Position numbers and translations under genes: made by a program. This document shows, in pieces, positions 8,733 through 16,177 of a DNA stretch of 64,000 nt; positions within the stretch are counted from its first letter, which is position 1; each line of letters starts with the position of its first letter. This DNA comes from Bin55 sp965199895 (lineage in GTDB: Bacteria; Pseudomonadota; Gammaproteobacteria; Pseudomonadales; Azotimanducaceae): assembly GCA_965199895.1 (NCBI GenBank), contig CBDATJ010000008.1, forward strand, positions 1 to 64,000, given 5' to 3'. The notes under the pieces are model-generated. The model saw nothing but the letters and a program-made list of their open reading frames with translations, had not been told where the DNA came from and did not search any database.

Positions 8733-9190
8733 GCCACTAACGCCGCATACTTGAGCCGCTTGCCTTGCATCCGAGAAACGATGTCGTCCATCTGGTCGAG
8801 CGTACCCATTTCGCGGATGTTGTGACGGTGTTGGTATTCCTTGACGTAACGGTCAAGGTGCTTATGGTTCATCTTGTGGTAGATGCCCTTGTAGCCGCGC
8901 TTGAACATGGACCAAAAGGACTCGATTCCGTTCGTGTGAACGATGCCCCGAACGAACTCGGAGACGGAATGCTTGACCGACTTGTGGTCGAAAGGCAGTC
9001 CGGTGTAGGCCGTGGCCTCATCCGTGTAGACTGTTGCTGTTCCCTCGACGTGGCGCACAACAAAGCTCTGCAAGGTTTCTGTGCTCGTGTTATCGACTGC
9101 TTGTGCCGAAACTTTGGTGCTGCAAAGGTCCATCATTCGGGTGAGCGAGAGTCCCTTGCGGTGCGATTTTCCAGGTGCCTTCTTCGCCAT
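8729..9190 (-). pseudogene. IS1595-family (ISXO2-like) transposase with a large internal deletion
   Basis: A 153-residue open frame made from the two ends of a transposase that is normally about 310-330 residues. Residues 1-22 (MAKKAPGKSHRKG...) match what I know as the N-terminal start of ISXO2-like transposases. From about residue 25 on, the sequence is the C-terminal catalytic region: VYTDEATAYTG carries an acidic catalytic residue and HTNGIESFWSMFKRGYKG carries the glutamate, followed by KHLDRYVKEYQHRHN. The zinc-ribbon and the first catalytic aspartate between them are missing. The frame is still open, so a small protein may be made and may drive translation of the overlapping methyltransferase. 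The start ATG at 9188-9190 has a GGAG site. Confidence 0.88.
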
Positions 9191-9251
9191 GACGATCTCC
9201 AAATCTTTACTAGATGGTAGCCGAATTGCGGAAAAAAAGTCAAGCGTCATT

Positions 9252-9274
9252 GGCTACTTTTGTATGTAATCTCC
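9252..9274 (-). repeat. Right terminal inverted repeat of the IS1595-type element
   Basis: Read on the minus strand it starts GGAGATTACATACAAAA and ends GTAGCC, pairing with 7051-7072. It lies about 60 bases upstream of the transposase start, so it may also carry the element's promoter. Confidence 0.92.
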
Positions 9275-9282
9275 TTTGGAAT
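9275..9282. repeat. Target-site duplication, right copy (TTTGGAAT)
   Basis: Exact copy of 7043-7050, directly outside the right inverted repeat. Confidence 0.93.
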
Positions 9283-9315
9283 CCCCCTCATCACTGCCAA
9301 CTGAGAATAAGCAGT

Positions 9316-9816
9316 CTAGAAAGGAATATCGTCGTCTAGTTGGTCAGGATTTAGGTCTGAACTTGTATCTTGAACACCGGATTGCATCGGTCGATTACGG
9401 TCATCATCACGTGGCGAGGATCTCGAACCATAGGCTCCCTGTGAAGGTGGATCACCAAAACTACCCCCTTGGGGCTGTGAGCCCGTGTTGCCTAGTAAGA
9501 TGACTTCGTTAGCTCTAATTTCTGTTCGGTAATGTCGAGTTCCCTCGCGTTCCCAAGAGTTGGTTCGAATTTCTCCTTCGACGAAGCACTGTTTCCCTTT
9601 TTTCAGATACTCGGAGACGATTTCTGCCAGTCTTCCAAAGCACACGATTCGGTGCCATTCGGTTTCTTCTCTAAATTCTTGAGATTGTTGATCGCGCCAG
9701 CGATTAGTGGTTGCAAGGGAGAATGTGGCGATAGGATTGCCTGCATTAGAAAACTTGGTCTCTGGGTCTCGACCGACGTTTCCGAGCAGCATTACTTTAT
9801 TGAATGAATAGGCCAT
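9316..9816 (-). CDS. ssb: Single-stranded DNA-binding protein
   Basis: Binds and protects single-stranded DNA during replication, repair and recombination, and recruits partner proteins through its acidic tip. I start it at the ATG 9814-9816 (MAYSFNKVMLLGNVG), which is the family's usual beginning; the frame extends 8 codons upstream to a TTG. The OB-fold covers about residues 1-110. A flexible glycine/glutamine-rich linker follows and the C-terminus is the canonical DDDIPF. Total length 166 residues. The transposon lies directly downstream of its stop, with 33 bases between. Confidence 0.95.
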   Translation of the reverse strand: MAYSFNKVMLLGNVGRDPETKFSNAGNPIATFSLATTNRWRDQQSQEFREETEWHRIVCFGRLAEIVSEYLKKGKQCFVEGEIRTNSWEREGTRHYRTEIRANEVILLGNTGSQPQGGSFGDPPSQGAYGSRSSPRDDDRNRPMQSGVQDTSSDLNPDQLDDDIPF

Positions 9817-9869
9817 GTTTTGTGGGTTCTTTTCTATCAAGTGTTAAGTGAATATATTAGTCGAAATGA

Positions 9870-10547
9870 CTACATGTGATGATTCCAAGTAGCAAGGTCT
9901 GCAATCTTAAGGTAAGCGTTTCTTTGTTTGGTTTCGCCCAAAGTGGCGGTAGGTTCTACACTGTAATGATGTCCGGGCAACAAGATGGTCTCGTCTGGGA
10001 GAGACTTTAATTGTTGCAAACTGTGGTACATGTCATCTTTATTCGATCCAGGGAGATCCACTCGACCACATCCATCGATAAACAACGTATCACCAGACAC
10101 CAACATACTGCTCACTCGGAAACACTGGGATCCTGGAGTATGTCCAGGCGTGTGTAGAAACTCAATTTTCACTCCCCCGACTTCCATAGTATCCCCAGAT
10201 TCCACTCGAACGAGATCTGATTCCGATAATCCGGTAACGGTTTTCAGCCCATCAGCTTCATACTTATGAACGTGGGTCTTCACGGGGGTTTGAGCGATGA
10301 GATCGACGATCCCACTGATGCTGTGACCAAACAGTCCCCCACCGACATGGTCAGGGTGATAATGGGTTGCTAGAATCCCTACGAGTCGATAGTCGTTGAC
10401 TTGAATGTGATTCAATAGTTGGTCGATTTCCCAGGCTGGGTCAACAAGAACGACTTCCCGTGTTTCTGATGAGCCTACAAGATAGCAAAAATTTTCCATT
10501 TGACCGACGGGTATTTGCTCTAGAATCAATCCTTCAGGTACATTCAC
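9870..10547 (-). CDS. Metallo-beta-lactamase-fold hydrolase (glyoxalase II-like)
   Basis: A cytoplasmic metal-dependent hydrolase of 225 residues. The metal-binding motif HYHPDHVGG (about 62-70) is followed by GHTPGSQ (about 135), GDTLF with the bridging aspartate, and a final GHH at about 192-194, so all ligands are there. Such proteins hydrolyse thioesters such as S-lactoylglutathione or act as persulfide dioxygenases; the residues seen do not settle which. It is separated from ssb by 53 bases and stands back to back with the plus-strand gene at 10722 across a 174-base divergent intergenic region. Confidence 0.85.
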   Translation of the reverse strand: MNVPEGLILEQIPVGQMENFCYLVGSSETREVVLVDPAWEIDQLLNHIQVNDYRLVGILATHYHPDHVGGGLFGHSISGIVDLIAQTPVKTHVHKYEADGLKTVTGLSESDLVRVESGDTMEVGGVKIEFLHTPGHTPGSQCFRVSSMLVSGDTLFIDGCGRVDLPGSNKDDMYHSLQQLKSLPDETILLPGHHYSVEPTATLGETKQRNAYLKIADLATWNHHM

Positions 10548-10721
10548 GGTTCCACCTCAAGCCATTTCAACACTCAAGATAATCATAGTAACGACGCGAT
10601 GAGAATCAATTCCAAGGATTTGAACCTGGTGAGTACTCTCACTTCAACAAGATACGATATCTTCTGTCACACACACACAAATCTGAATTTCCCATTCATT
10701 CACACATAGGTTGATTTCAAT

Positions 10722-12494
10722 TTGAACAAAACTAATCTCACGACTCTGCTCACGCTTTTCTTTATAGTTTTCGCATTAGCGATAAACACGGTTGCTGAAG
10801 AGGAAGTCTCGCCACTGCGCGCGTATATCGATAATGGTGATGACTCGTACTCGTGGAAGATTGAGTCAATCAATCGTATGGAAGATCTCACCCATGTGGT
10901 TGTCGATTTAACCTCGCAAACCTGGCTCACTAAAGAGCAGGTAGATCGTTCCGTGTGGAAGCACTGGTTAGAGATATACGTTCCCCAACAGGTACAAACC
11001 AAAACAGCATTGCTGTATATCGCGGGAGGACGAAACGGCAGAGCGGCTCCGGAGTATGCACTCAACGAAGCGGCTCAAATTGCCCTGAAGACGAACAACA
11101 TTGTCGCCAAACTGGGACAAGTGCCTAATCAAAAATTACGATTCAACCACGAGTTTTTTGAACGAAAAGAAGACAATCTGATAGCCTATTCGTGGACTCA
11201 ATACCTCAAGACTAACGATACAACTTGGATTGCATTACTGCCGATGGTCAAGAGTGCGATCCGCGCCATGGACGCAGTCAGTGAAGTAGTTAAAGACCAA
11301 GAACTAGGTAGTCACCACCGTGTAGACCGATTCGTGTTGACGGGTGGTTCCAAGCGAGGCTGGACTGCTTGGTTAGCCGCTGCAATGGATGACCGTGTTG
11401 CTGCCTTGATACCCATTGTGTTTGACACCTTGAACATGTCCGAGTCGATGCAGCATCATTTCAAGAGCTTAGGGTTTTGGTCATTTGCGATTGCGGACTA
11501 TGTAGCAGAAGGCATCATGTCTCAAATCGACGGGTATCAGGTGGGTGAAATTTTGAAAGTAGTCGATCCTTATGAATATCGGGATGTACTCACCATGCCC
11601 AAGTACATCATCAATTCGGCGGGAGACCAGTTTTTTGTACCTGACTCACATCAGTTTTACTGGGAAGAACTGAGCGGTCCGAAGTACCTGAGGTATATTC
11701 CTAATTCCGACCATGGTTTAGCAGGGACAGATGCCATAGAGAGTGTCGCAACCTTCTTTTGGTTGATAGCAAATAACAAAGAACTACCGAATATCACATT
11801 GAGTCGGTCTAGAAGCTCCTTGCAAATGGGAGACAAACTAGACACAGTTCTTCAATTTAATCGTTGGAAAGCTGAAAATCCAACCAGTCGCGACTTCAGA
11901 TTGCTACCGCACGAGGATTCTCACTTGCCAAGGGGAGTCACCTGGGAGAAGACGGAGATTGTGTTGGATGAAGCTCTAGGTTGGCTTTCCGAAGTAACAG
12001 AAAGTGCTGAAGACTTTTCACTCCAAAATAATTCTGATTCCAAACCTCAAAGTGGTTGGGCGGCATATCTCGATGAGGTAGTACTTGATCTAGGGTTCAG
12101 TTCTCCGTTGAAACTGACCACAGGAGTGAAAATCATTCCCAACACGCTACCCTTTGAACAGGACGACATTCATCGAGATATTCATGTGACGTTTCACTGT
12201 GCGGTTCCTGCTGGAGAGGATCTGTCAGTAACCGTCGTCCCGTACATGAAGGAGCAGTTTTCTACTGAAATGGTTAGCTACACCCTCTATGAAGGGAGAG
12301 ACTACTACTCTTGGGAACCTTCAACAGATATCAGACTTGAAGGCAAAGTCTTCAGTGACTACTTGCTCAATCTAGGTTACCAAGACTGCATAGTGCAACT
12401 AGAAGCAGGTCCAGGAGCAACGTTACCTCCCCAAAAGCTTCCAGATGTTCCCGAACTAGAAGAACCAGAACCCTATTTTGATCATGGGATTTGA
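10722..12494 (+). CDS. PhoPQ-activated pathogenicity-related (PqaA-type) exported hydrolase-like protein
   Basis: A 590-residue exported protein with a signal peptide (about 1-26, TTG start). The family, named after Salmonella PqaA, has an alpha/beta-hydrolase fold. The nucleophile elbow reads LTGGSKRGWTAW (about residues 203-214) with the serine in place; an aspartate in AGDQFF and a histidine in NSDHGL look like the rest of the triad. The C-terminal third (after about 400) is a separate beta-rich part. The substrate of the family is not established. It is the first plus-strand gene of a long co-directional run and ends about 130 bases before the next start, so it could be transcribed with the PEGA/VWA cluster. 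Confidence 0.8.
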   Translation: MNKTNLTTLLTLFFIVFALAINTVAEEEVSPLRAYIDNGDDSYSWKIESINRMEDLTHVVVDLTSQTWLTKEQVDRSVWKHWLEIYVPQQVQTKTALLYIAGGRNGRAAPEYALNEAAQIALKTNNIVAKLGQVPNQKLRFNHEFFERKEDNLIAYSWTQYLKTNDTTWIALLPMVKSAIRAMDAVSEVVKDQELGSHHRVDRFVLTGGSKRGWTAWLAAAMDDRVAALIPIVFDTLNMSESMQHHFKSLGFWSFAIADYVAEGIMSQIDGYQVGEILKVVDPYEYRDVLTMPKYIINSAGDQFFVPDSHQFYWEELSGPKYLRYIPNSDHGLAGTDAIESVATFFWLIANNKELPNITLSRSRSSLQMGDKLDTVLQFNRWKAENPTSRDFRLLPHEDSHLPRGVTWEKTEIVLDEALGWLSEVTESAEDFSLQNNSDSKPQSGWAAYLDEVVLDLGFSSPLKLTTGVKIIPNTLPFEQDDIHRDIHVTFHCAVPAGEDLSVTVVPYMKEQFSTEMVSYTLYEGRDYYSWEPSTDIRLEGKVFSDYLLNLGYQDCIVQLEAGPGATLPPQKLPDVPELEEPEPYFDHGI

Positions 12495-12628
12495 CTACCC
12501 GAGTGAACAGAATTTAACCGTGTTTGTCCAATACTTTGAACATAGAATTGTCCTTCCAGATACGAGTTTTTCACTTGAAAGAAATGGAATTGATGTCAGC
12601 AATGTTGGGTAGGAATAGGACTAAATCA

Positions 12629-13462
12629 ATGCCGAAATCAAACACACAATCGAAGTATCGTGTTGTGCTCAGCGGTAGTGTCATGATGGTGCTAGTTCTC
12701 ACCACTGCCCCAAGGTTTGCTGAAGAAATTGAAACCAGCACTCTCGAGGTCGACAAGGACGAAAAAGCGGTGACTAAGCCCTTTGACTTTGCCGAGTGTG
12801 TGGATCAACTCCGAACAGCCATTTTTGGCACGGATGAAGATGAAGAGTGGGATGCTGCGAGCACTTTAGAGGCAAGTATCGCACGATTCAACGAATGTCT
12901 GGATCGCGTCGAGCTTTCCAGTTCATCGGCAGGAGAGAGTGCGGGTCTACCCAGTGGACAAGCAGGCATAACACCAGAAGGTGACAGTTCTTCAGATAGT
13001 TCTTCAGATAGTGAAGGGACTGAATCTCCTGAAGGTCAAGAGTCAACGGTTCCCATGCCTGATTCAAACAACATCGTGCGTGATCCACTTGAAAGTGGTC
13101 TCAATGAAATGGATCAGCTGTTAGCACAAGAGAGCAGAGAAATAACAGTTCAACGGGAGGCGCGCGAAGTCTATGAAGCAGAAACAGCTGCCAAACAGAT
13201 GAAAGATGCCCAAGTGAAGAAAGAAGAGGCATCAGAGGCCACAAACCATTCGATGCAAGAGCTTGATCCAAACGATATTCCTCCCGACGAAAACAAACAG
13301 ACCGCTGACGCAAAGCACGAAAATACGACTCGAAAACCGTTGGATTCTTCTGAAGAAGATATGGTTCTGAAAGCTCTACGTGAAGCCGCTGAGCTAGAAC
13401 CCGATCCAGAAACTAAACAAGCACTTTGGGACCAGTACTATGACTACGCAGACCAACAGTAA
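12629..13462 (+). CDS. Exported acidic, Ser/Glu/Asp-rich protein of unknown function (cluster gene 1)
   Basis: I do not recognise a family. The chosen ATG at 12629 is preceded by AGGA at 8 bases and begins a 277-residue protein with a signal peptide or membrane anchor at about residues 12-30. The region at about 100-150 is low complexity (SSSDSSSDSEGTESPEGQE); about 170-250 is strongly charged and likely a helix or disordered. Two cysteines occur near 50 and 85 of the mature part. A longer frame starts with TTG at 12524. Seven bases separate it from the next gene. Its place at the head of the cluster suggests an envelope role, but no function can be claimed. Confidence 0.6.
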   Translation: MPKSNTQSKYRVVLSGSVMMVLVLTTAPRFAEEIETSTLEVDKDEKAVTKPFDFAECVDQLRTAIFGTDEDEEWDAASTLEASIARFNECLDRVELSSSSAGESAGLPSGQAGITPEGDSSSDSSSDSEGTESPEGQESTVPMPDSNNIVRDPLESGLNEMDQLLAQESREITVQREAREVYEAETAAKQMKDAQVKKEEASEATNHSMQELDPNDIPPDENKQTADAKHENTTRKPLDSSEEDMVLKALREAAELEPDPETKQALWDQYYDYADQQ

Positions 13463-13469
13463 CTCACCA

Positions 13470-14789
13470 ATGAAATTCAAGCAATCCTTTATTGCTATCG
13501 CATGCGCAGGGCTATGGTTGTCGATCCTACAGACCGTGTTTGTTCATGCGGTACCCGTTGGACCGCAAATGAAACCCATTGCTTCAGCGTTAGAGGAGAT
13601 CGTCGAACCGGAAAAAGGATTTCTGAAAGATCGGATGAATATTCCCTCTCTTCGATTAGCCATTCCCGTACTCAATCCAGGGATTCCTCAAAGCACCAAG
13701 AAACAAGAAGAAGAGGGTGTTTGGCCCGAGTTACGGAAAGTCGAGGCTGTACGTTCTGCTCTGAAATTGAAGGAGTGGTTATATCGCTACAACCAATTTG
13801 ATTCCATTTTGGTTTCAGCCGATGCTAGCATCAGTGCAGACATTTATTTGATTGCACGAATCATTCGCTCAACGGGTGAGATCATGGAACTAGCCTACCA
13901 GGTTGTAGACGCTCGCGGTGAGGTTTGGTCAGCGGAACAAAAACAGGTACATAGGGTAGAACCTGGTTGGCATGAACGATATGGTGAGACCTCAAGAGAT
14001 CCCTTTGATCCTCTTTACCAAGCGGTGGCAAACGAGGTATACGAATTACTGAAAGATAAAGGAAAAGCTCACGTCAACCAATTGGAAAGAAACAAACGTT
14101 CAGCTAATTCTGCAAAGCTCTCAGAACTACAAAAAATCACTAAGACGAGAGATTTAGCATTCGCTGGGTTCATGTTACCCAGTGAGTATGGACAATATCT
14201 AGAGCAAAAGGAACGACGATGGTCCATCACTCAATTGCCCGACGAACAATCTGAAGTTTGGGGTCGAATCCAGTCAGTGATGCTTCGAGAAGATGCGTTT
14301 GTTCAAGTGGTAGAAGACCACTACCAGGAGTTTGCGGCTTCAATCGAAGTAGACTACCAACAATGGCAAGAGGACATGTTTCCCATCGCGAGAGAAGCGC
14401 GACTCGCTAAGCGGGGGCGAACTTGGAAAGCGATTGCCGGTACTGCGTTGGTGGCTGCCTCTGCAGCTTCTGCGAAAGATGGAGCAGCGGACGAAGGCGA
14501 TCGTTCTGCACAGAACGCTGCGGTCGCAGGAGCATTAGCAGGGGGTGGTTTGATCGCGATGGCGTTCAGGGATAACCACCTCAACCAACGCGCGGTAGGC
14601 GAGATCAATGAGTTGGGGAAAAGTTTCAACGATTCCATCCGGCCGACGAGTATCGACGTGAACGGAAAGATCGTTACCCTTACAGGTTCCGTACACAACC
14701 AGTTTGCAATGTGGAGATCCATGTTGGCAGACATTTATGCGGCTGAAACCGCCGAAGATGGTTCGGTCGTGATTGTGGATGAGGAATAA
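13470..14789 (+). CDS. Exported protein with glycine-zipper-like segment (cluster gene 2)
   Basis: Unrecognised, 439 residues. The ATG at 13470 follows the previous stop by 7 bases and starts a good signal peptide (to about residue 27). The middle is mostly helical and charged. Around 320-370 there is an alanine/glycine-rich hydrophobic stretch (IAGTALVAASAASA, then AAVAGALAGGGLIAMAF) resembling glycine-zipper segments that sit in membranes. The last 60 residues contain VNGKIVTLTGSV, which looks like the beta-hairpin of a BON-type repeat. A membrane-associated, possibly outer-membrane, role is inferred from these segments and from its neighbours. Confidence 0.6.
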   Translation: MKFKQSFIAIACAGLWLSILQTVFVHAVPVGPQMKPIASALEEIVEPEKGFLKDRMNIPSLRLAIPVLNPGIPQSTKKQEEEGVWPELRKVEAVRSALKLKEWLYRYNQFDSILVSADASISADIYLIARIIRSTGEIMELAYQVVDARGEVWSAEQKQVHRVEPGWHERYGETSRDPFDPLYQAVANEVYELLKDKGKAHVNQLERNKRSANSAKLSELQKITKTRDLAFAGFMLPSEYGQYLEQKERRWSITQLPDEQSEVWGRIQSVMLREDAFVQVVEDHYQEFAASIEVDYQQWQEDMFPIAREARLAKRGRTWKAIAGTALVAASAASAKDGAADEGDRSAQNAAVAGALAGGGLIAMAFRDNHLNQRAVGEINELGKSFNDSIRPTSIDVNGKIVTLTGSVHNQFAMWRSMLADIYAAETAEDGSVVIVDEE

Positions 14790-14809
14790 ATCCTACAAGC
14801 AGTCCTGAG

Positions 14810-16177
14810 GTGGTAACAGCAAGTCGTCGCCCTATCCCACTGATTGGAGTGGGAGCCCTTTGCCTTGCTTTAGTCACAGGGCCATTAGTCTTGGCTCAAA
14901 ACGGCAAAAAGCTATTAGACTGTGAGGGTGAAGATGCAGATTCAGAGGACTGCATCAATGAACCTAGAGCCTTTGAACTTCGAGCACGAATCGATGCAAT
15001 CCTACCTGGGTTGAAAGAAATTTCCAACCCTCCGTGGGATTTAGAAAAGTTTGAACAACTCCTGGAACTGAGAGATCACGGTTTGGAACAGTACGACCAA
15101 CAAACCTATAGTTTGGCGACCCAAAGCCTCAGTGAGACTTTAGAGGGGCTCAAGGAATGTCAAGAAGAGTTCATGTCTACTACACAGAAATACCGTAATG
15201 AAATCACTGAAGCACTAGCAGGAAGCCAATACGACTTTGCAGCAAAACGACTGACCTCACTCATTCACTGGTTTCCGGGTGAGACGGAACTCATCGAACT
15301 CTTGGAGAAAGCCAACAGAGGTTTGGAGTTTAAATCAACGATTGAAGATATTCAAAGTTATCTCTCAGAGGGTCAGTTTGTCCCCGCTAGTGTCCTGATT
15401 GAGCAAATTCCGGATGGATATTGGGCCAACGAATTGAACCAGGCCAAACGAAGTGTGCAAATTCTCCAAGGCACGGCTGACTTCAATGCTCTCATGTCTA
15501 GCGGATATAAACTATTAGATGAAGGAGATGTAGGAAATGCACTGTTGAGCTTTGAACGTGCTGTACAGTTGCAACCTGCCTCTCCAGTTGCTCAAGAAGC
15601 GCTTGATCAAACTCAGTCACTGGTCAAAGCAGATATGATTGAAACCATGTTCGAGCGACTCAAGCAAGAACAACTAACGGATAGCTGGGAGGCTGTTTTG
15701 GTTACGGTGGACGAACTCGAACCGATGACTGAAAGAAAGGTTAAGTCAGATCTCGTAAAAAAGAGAGAGAAGTTTCAAGGTTTGATCAAAGCCGAAAAAC
15801 TCATGGACGAATACCTCCAAATAGAGGTCAGACAATTGAATGCTTCCGTGCGTGAGAAGCTACAAGACTTTCACTCAAGCTCTGATCATTTATCTGACTA
15901 CCCACGTACGCGTCAGCGATTTAGCAAATTGGTTGACTTGATTGAGAGATATTCCACACCCATTGAGATTACTGTCAAGTCAGACAGACGCACGACCGTT
16001 GAGATACGTCCAGGCAAGAAATTGGGGCGAATTTCGTCTAAACAAGTCAAACTGTTGCCCGGGACCTATACCTTGGTTGGTATGCGTCGAGGACATCAGC
16101 AAGTGACCCAGGAAATTACCATTACCCCTGATTCTGAATCTATCGAAGTATCTGTGGTTTGTGATGTCCGATTCTAG
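14810..16177 (+). CDS. Exported helical protein with C-terminal PEGA-like domain (cluster gene 3)
   Basis: 455 residues from a GTG start, with a signal peptide ending near residue 29. The body (about 50-370) is a series of amphipathic helices that resemble tetratricopeptide-type repeats, for example the GDVGNALLSFERAVQLQPASPVAQEAL segment near 240. The last 85 residues read as a PEGA-like beta domain (ITVKSDRRTTVEIRPGKKLG, then LLPGTYTLVGMRRGHQ). PEGA domains are short surface or envelope modules. The stop overlaps the following gene by 14 bases. Probably a periplasmic scaffold partner of the next gene. Confidence 0.65.
   Translation: MVTASRRPIPLIGVGALCLALVTGPLVLAQNGKKLLDCEGEDADSEDCINEPRAFELRARIDAILPGLKEISNPPWDLEKFEQLLELRDHGLEQYDQQTYSLATQSLSETLEGLKECQEEFMSTTQKYRNEITEALAGSQYDFAAKRLTSLIHWFPGETELIELLEKANRGLEFKSTIEDIQSYLSEGQFVPASVLIEQIPDGYWANELNQAKRSVQILQGTADFNALMSSGYKLLDEGDVGNALLSFERAVQLQPASPVAQEALDQTQSLVKADMIETMFERLKQEQLTDSWEAVLVTVDELEPMTERKVKSDLVKKREKFQGLIKAEKLMDEYLQIEVRQLNASVREKLQDFHSSSDHLSDYPRTRQRFSKLVDLIERYSTPIEITVKSDRRTTVEIRPGKKLGRISSKQVKLLPGTYTLVGMRRGHQQVTQEITITPDSESIEVSVVCDVRF

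Larger units (their letters stand above)
7051..9274 (-). mobile_element. IS1595-family transposon carrying a restriction-modification system
   Basis: A 2224-base element with all borders visible. It has a 22/23-base terminal inverted repeat (7051-7072 and 9252-9274) flanked by the identical 8-base duplication TTTGGAAT. Inside, on the minus strand, are an internally deleted ISXO2-like transposase, a cytosine-5 DNA methyltransferase and a HindVP-like restriction endonuclease, each overlapping the next. Base composition is clearly GC-richer than either flank, which shows recent arrival from a different genome. Removing the element and one duplication joins uppP to ssb cleanly, so it inserted in the intergenic space. 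Without an intact transposase it should depend on a related IS for movement. Passenger genes are known in the IS1595 family; a complete R-M pair as cargo is the unusual point. Confidence 0.9.
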
